Below, piece after piece: positions 5,285 through 5,861 of a stretch of DNA of 5,861 nucleotides. A program made the position numbers and the translations under genes. The notes under the pieces are model-generated. The model was not told where the DNA came from. It was given only the letters and a program-made list of their open reading frames with translations, and did no database searches. The stretch is from an uncultured Bacilli bacterium (GTDB lineage: Bacteria > Bacillota_I > Bacilli_A > RF39 > UBA660). The stretch is from contig CANRCS010000063.1 of NCBI GenBank assembly GCA_947629195.1, positions 1-5,861 on the forward strand, given 5' to 3'. Positions within the stretch are counted from its first letter, which is position 1; every line of letters starts with the position of its first letter.

Positions 5285-5314
5285 ATTGTAAAAAAGGAGG
5301 GTAAAATACTTCAA
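5285..5314 (-). promoter_or_regulatory. Candidate promoter of the nuclease-like gene
   Basis: On the minus strand TTGAAG (5309-5314) and TACAAT (5285-5290) are 18 nt apart. Transcription would start near 5278, just upstream of the RBS. The stretch 5274-5399 otherwise holds only AT-rich sequence and the terminator of the preceding gene. Confidence 0.4.
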
Positions 5315-5355
5315 AAAGTTAAAACTTTTTTATTTTTTTCTGTAATAAATAAAAT

Positions 5356-5391
5356 AAAAAGTCTTCAACAATAATTGTTGAAGAGCTTTTT
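5356..5391 (-). terminator. Terminator after the surface protein gene
   Basis: CTTCAACA, loop ATTAT and TGTTGAAG form an 8-bp stem that extends through AAAAAG/CTTTTT with a one-base bulge. A and T tracts on both sides would let it work in either direction. It starts 8 nt after the stop codon. Confidence 0.85.
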
Positions 5392-5399
5392 ACTAAATA

Positions 5400-5861
5400 T
5401 TAATTATTATAAGATTTTTTCTTATAAGCATAACCCACTACTGTTAAAGTTAATAAACTTATAACTGCAAGTGTCATGTACATTGAAATTCCATCAAATG
5501 TTTGTGGAGTTGTTACATCTTTAACATCTTCATATGCAATTGCATATTCAGAGAATTTATCAGTTTCAAATGATATAGATTTTCCATCTTCTGAAAGTGT
5601 AGCATCTAATTTTTCAACTTCACCATCATGCATTCTTAAAACATAATAAACTCTACTTGTACCTTTTTTTACTTCTGGTAATTCAGGTAATGCAACTGAT
5701 AATGTTATTGGTTTTGAAAGTGTAGGTAAAGTACTAACTTTACTACCATAATTTAAATAAATTTGAATATCAAATAATTCTGCAATAGTACCGTTTCCAG
5801 CAACATTTTTAAATTTTTCAGCTGTTTCATTATTAACATCTGAAATTTTATTAGCAACTAA
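5400..5861 (-). CDS. Large cell-surface protein, C-terminal 153 residues
   Basis: The reading frame is open to the right edge, so this is the tail of a longer protein whose start lies outside. The methionine at 5633 is internal. The visible part has two beta-rich stretches. The second, TSRVYYVLRMHDGEVEKLDA followed by LSEDGKSISFETDKFSEYAIAYED (about 89-112), is of a type common near the end of adhesin or repeat-type wall proteins of gut Firmicutes. Then come TTPQTFDGI (117-125), a hydrophobic span of about 20 residues (126-145) and a basic tail YKKKSYNN. This is the order of a sortase signal, but the motif is PQTFDG rather than LPxTG. It may be a variant sorting signal or a plain C-terminal membrane anchor. 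The protein should be displayed outside the cell. A terminator follows directly. Confidence 0.8.
   Translation of the reverse strand, partial: LVANKISDVNNETAEKFKNVAGNGTIAELFDIQIYLNYGSKVSTLPTLSKPITLSVALPELPEVKKGTSRVYYVLRMHDGEVEKLDATLSEDGKSISFETDKFSEYAIAYEDVKDVTTPQTFDGISMYMTLAVISLLTLTVVGYAYKKKSYNN

Noticed and set aside
4651..5304. Two plus-strand reading frames rich in S, I, L and F opposite the nuclease-like gene
   Set aside because: They are the reverse complement of Lys/Glu/Asp-rich coding sequence, with no RBS, so they are shadows.
5311..5340. AT-only hairpin with T-run on the plus strand
   Set aside because: No plus-strand gene lies upstream, and a stem made almost only of A-T pairs in AT-rich DNA is weak evidence.
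4240..5400. Insertion sequence carrying the PDDEXK_2-type gene
   Set aside because: I found no matching terminal inverted repeats or target duplication around the gene. The hairpins at its two sides are unrelated terminators.

Overview
The window is AT-rich (roughly 30% GC by eye). Every gene I can support lies on the minus strand, so transcription runs from high to low coordinates. Standard stop codons, strong AGGAGG-type ribosome binding sites, TasA-like proteins with SipW-type signal peptides, a PD-(D/E)XK-family transposase/Rpn-type protein and a wall-protein tail together suggest a low-GC Firmicute. It could be an uncultured gut Bacilli or Erysipelotrichia/RF39-like lineage. That placement is inference, because no rRNA or other marker gene is present.

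Layout in transcription order: (1) 5861-5400, the C-terminal 153 residues of a large surface protein that begins outside the window, ending in a TPQTFDG-hydrophobic-KKK tail and followed by a strong terminator. (2) 5261-4269, an Rpn/PDDEXK_2-type nuclease-like protein with a 3 x 14-residue coiled-coil repeat near its C-terminus and a terminator overlapping its stop codon. (3) 4151-3426, a ZIP-family metal transporter with a good promoter, followed after 57 nt by (4) 3368-3084, a single-domain rhodanese, and a terminator. (5) 2872-2669, an unrecognised 67-residue acidic protein. (6) 2577 to the left edge, a tandem array of TasA-like secreted proteins.

The array is the striking part. Two related but distinct protein types, here called B and A, alternate as B2-A2-B1-A1-B0, with B0 cut by the window edge. 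The repeat unit is about 1264 bp. Within each unit B and A are only 25-26 nt apart with a strong RBS and no terminator. After each A comes an intrinsic terminator, and the next B starts 67 nt beyond the A stop. The 5' part of B, covering its leader, signal peptide and first mature residues, is identical over about 180 bp between B1 and B2. The rest of B, and the A copies throughout, have diverged even at silent positions, which points to recent recombination or gene conversion. All four complete proteins keep a TasA/CalY-like layout: SipW-type signal peptide, early TG-x-L strand, I(K/R)PTTF motif and a beta-rich body of about 165 residues. The likely product is a two-component surface fibre or a diversifying secreted matrix protein family. 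No SipW signal peptidase, sortase or regulator is visible in this window.
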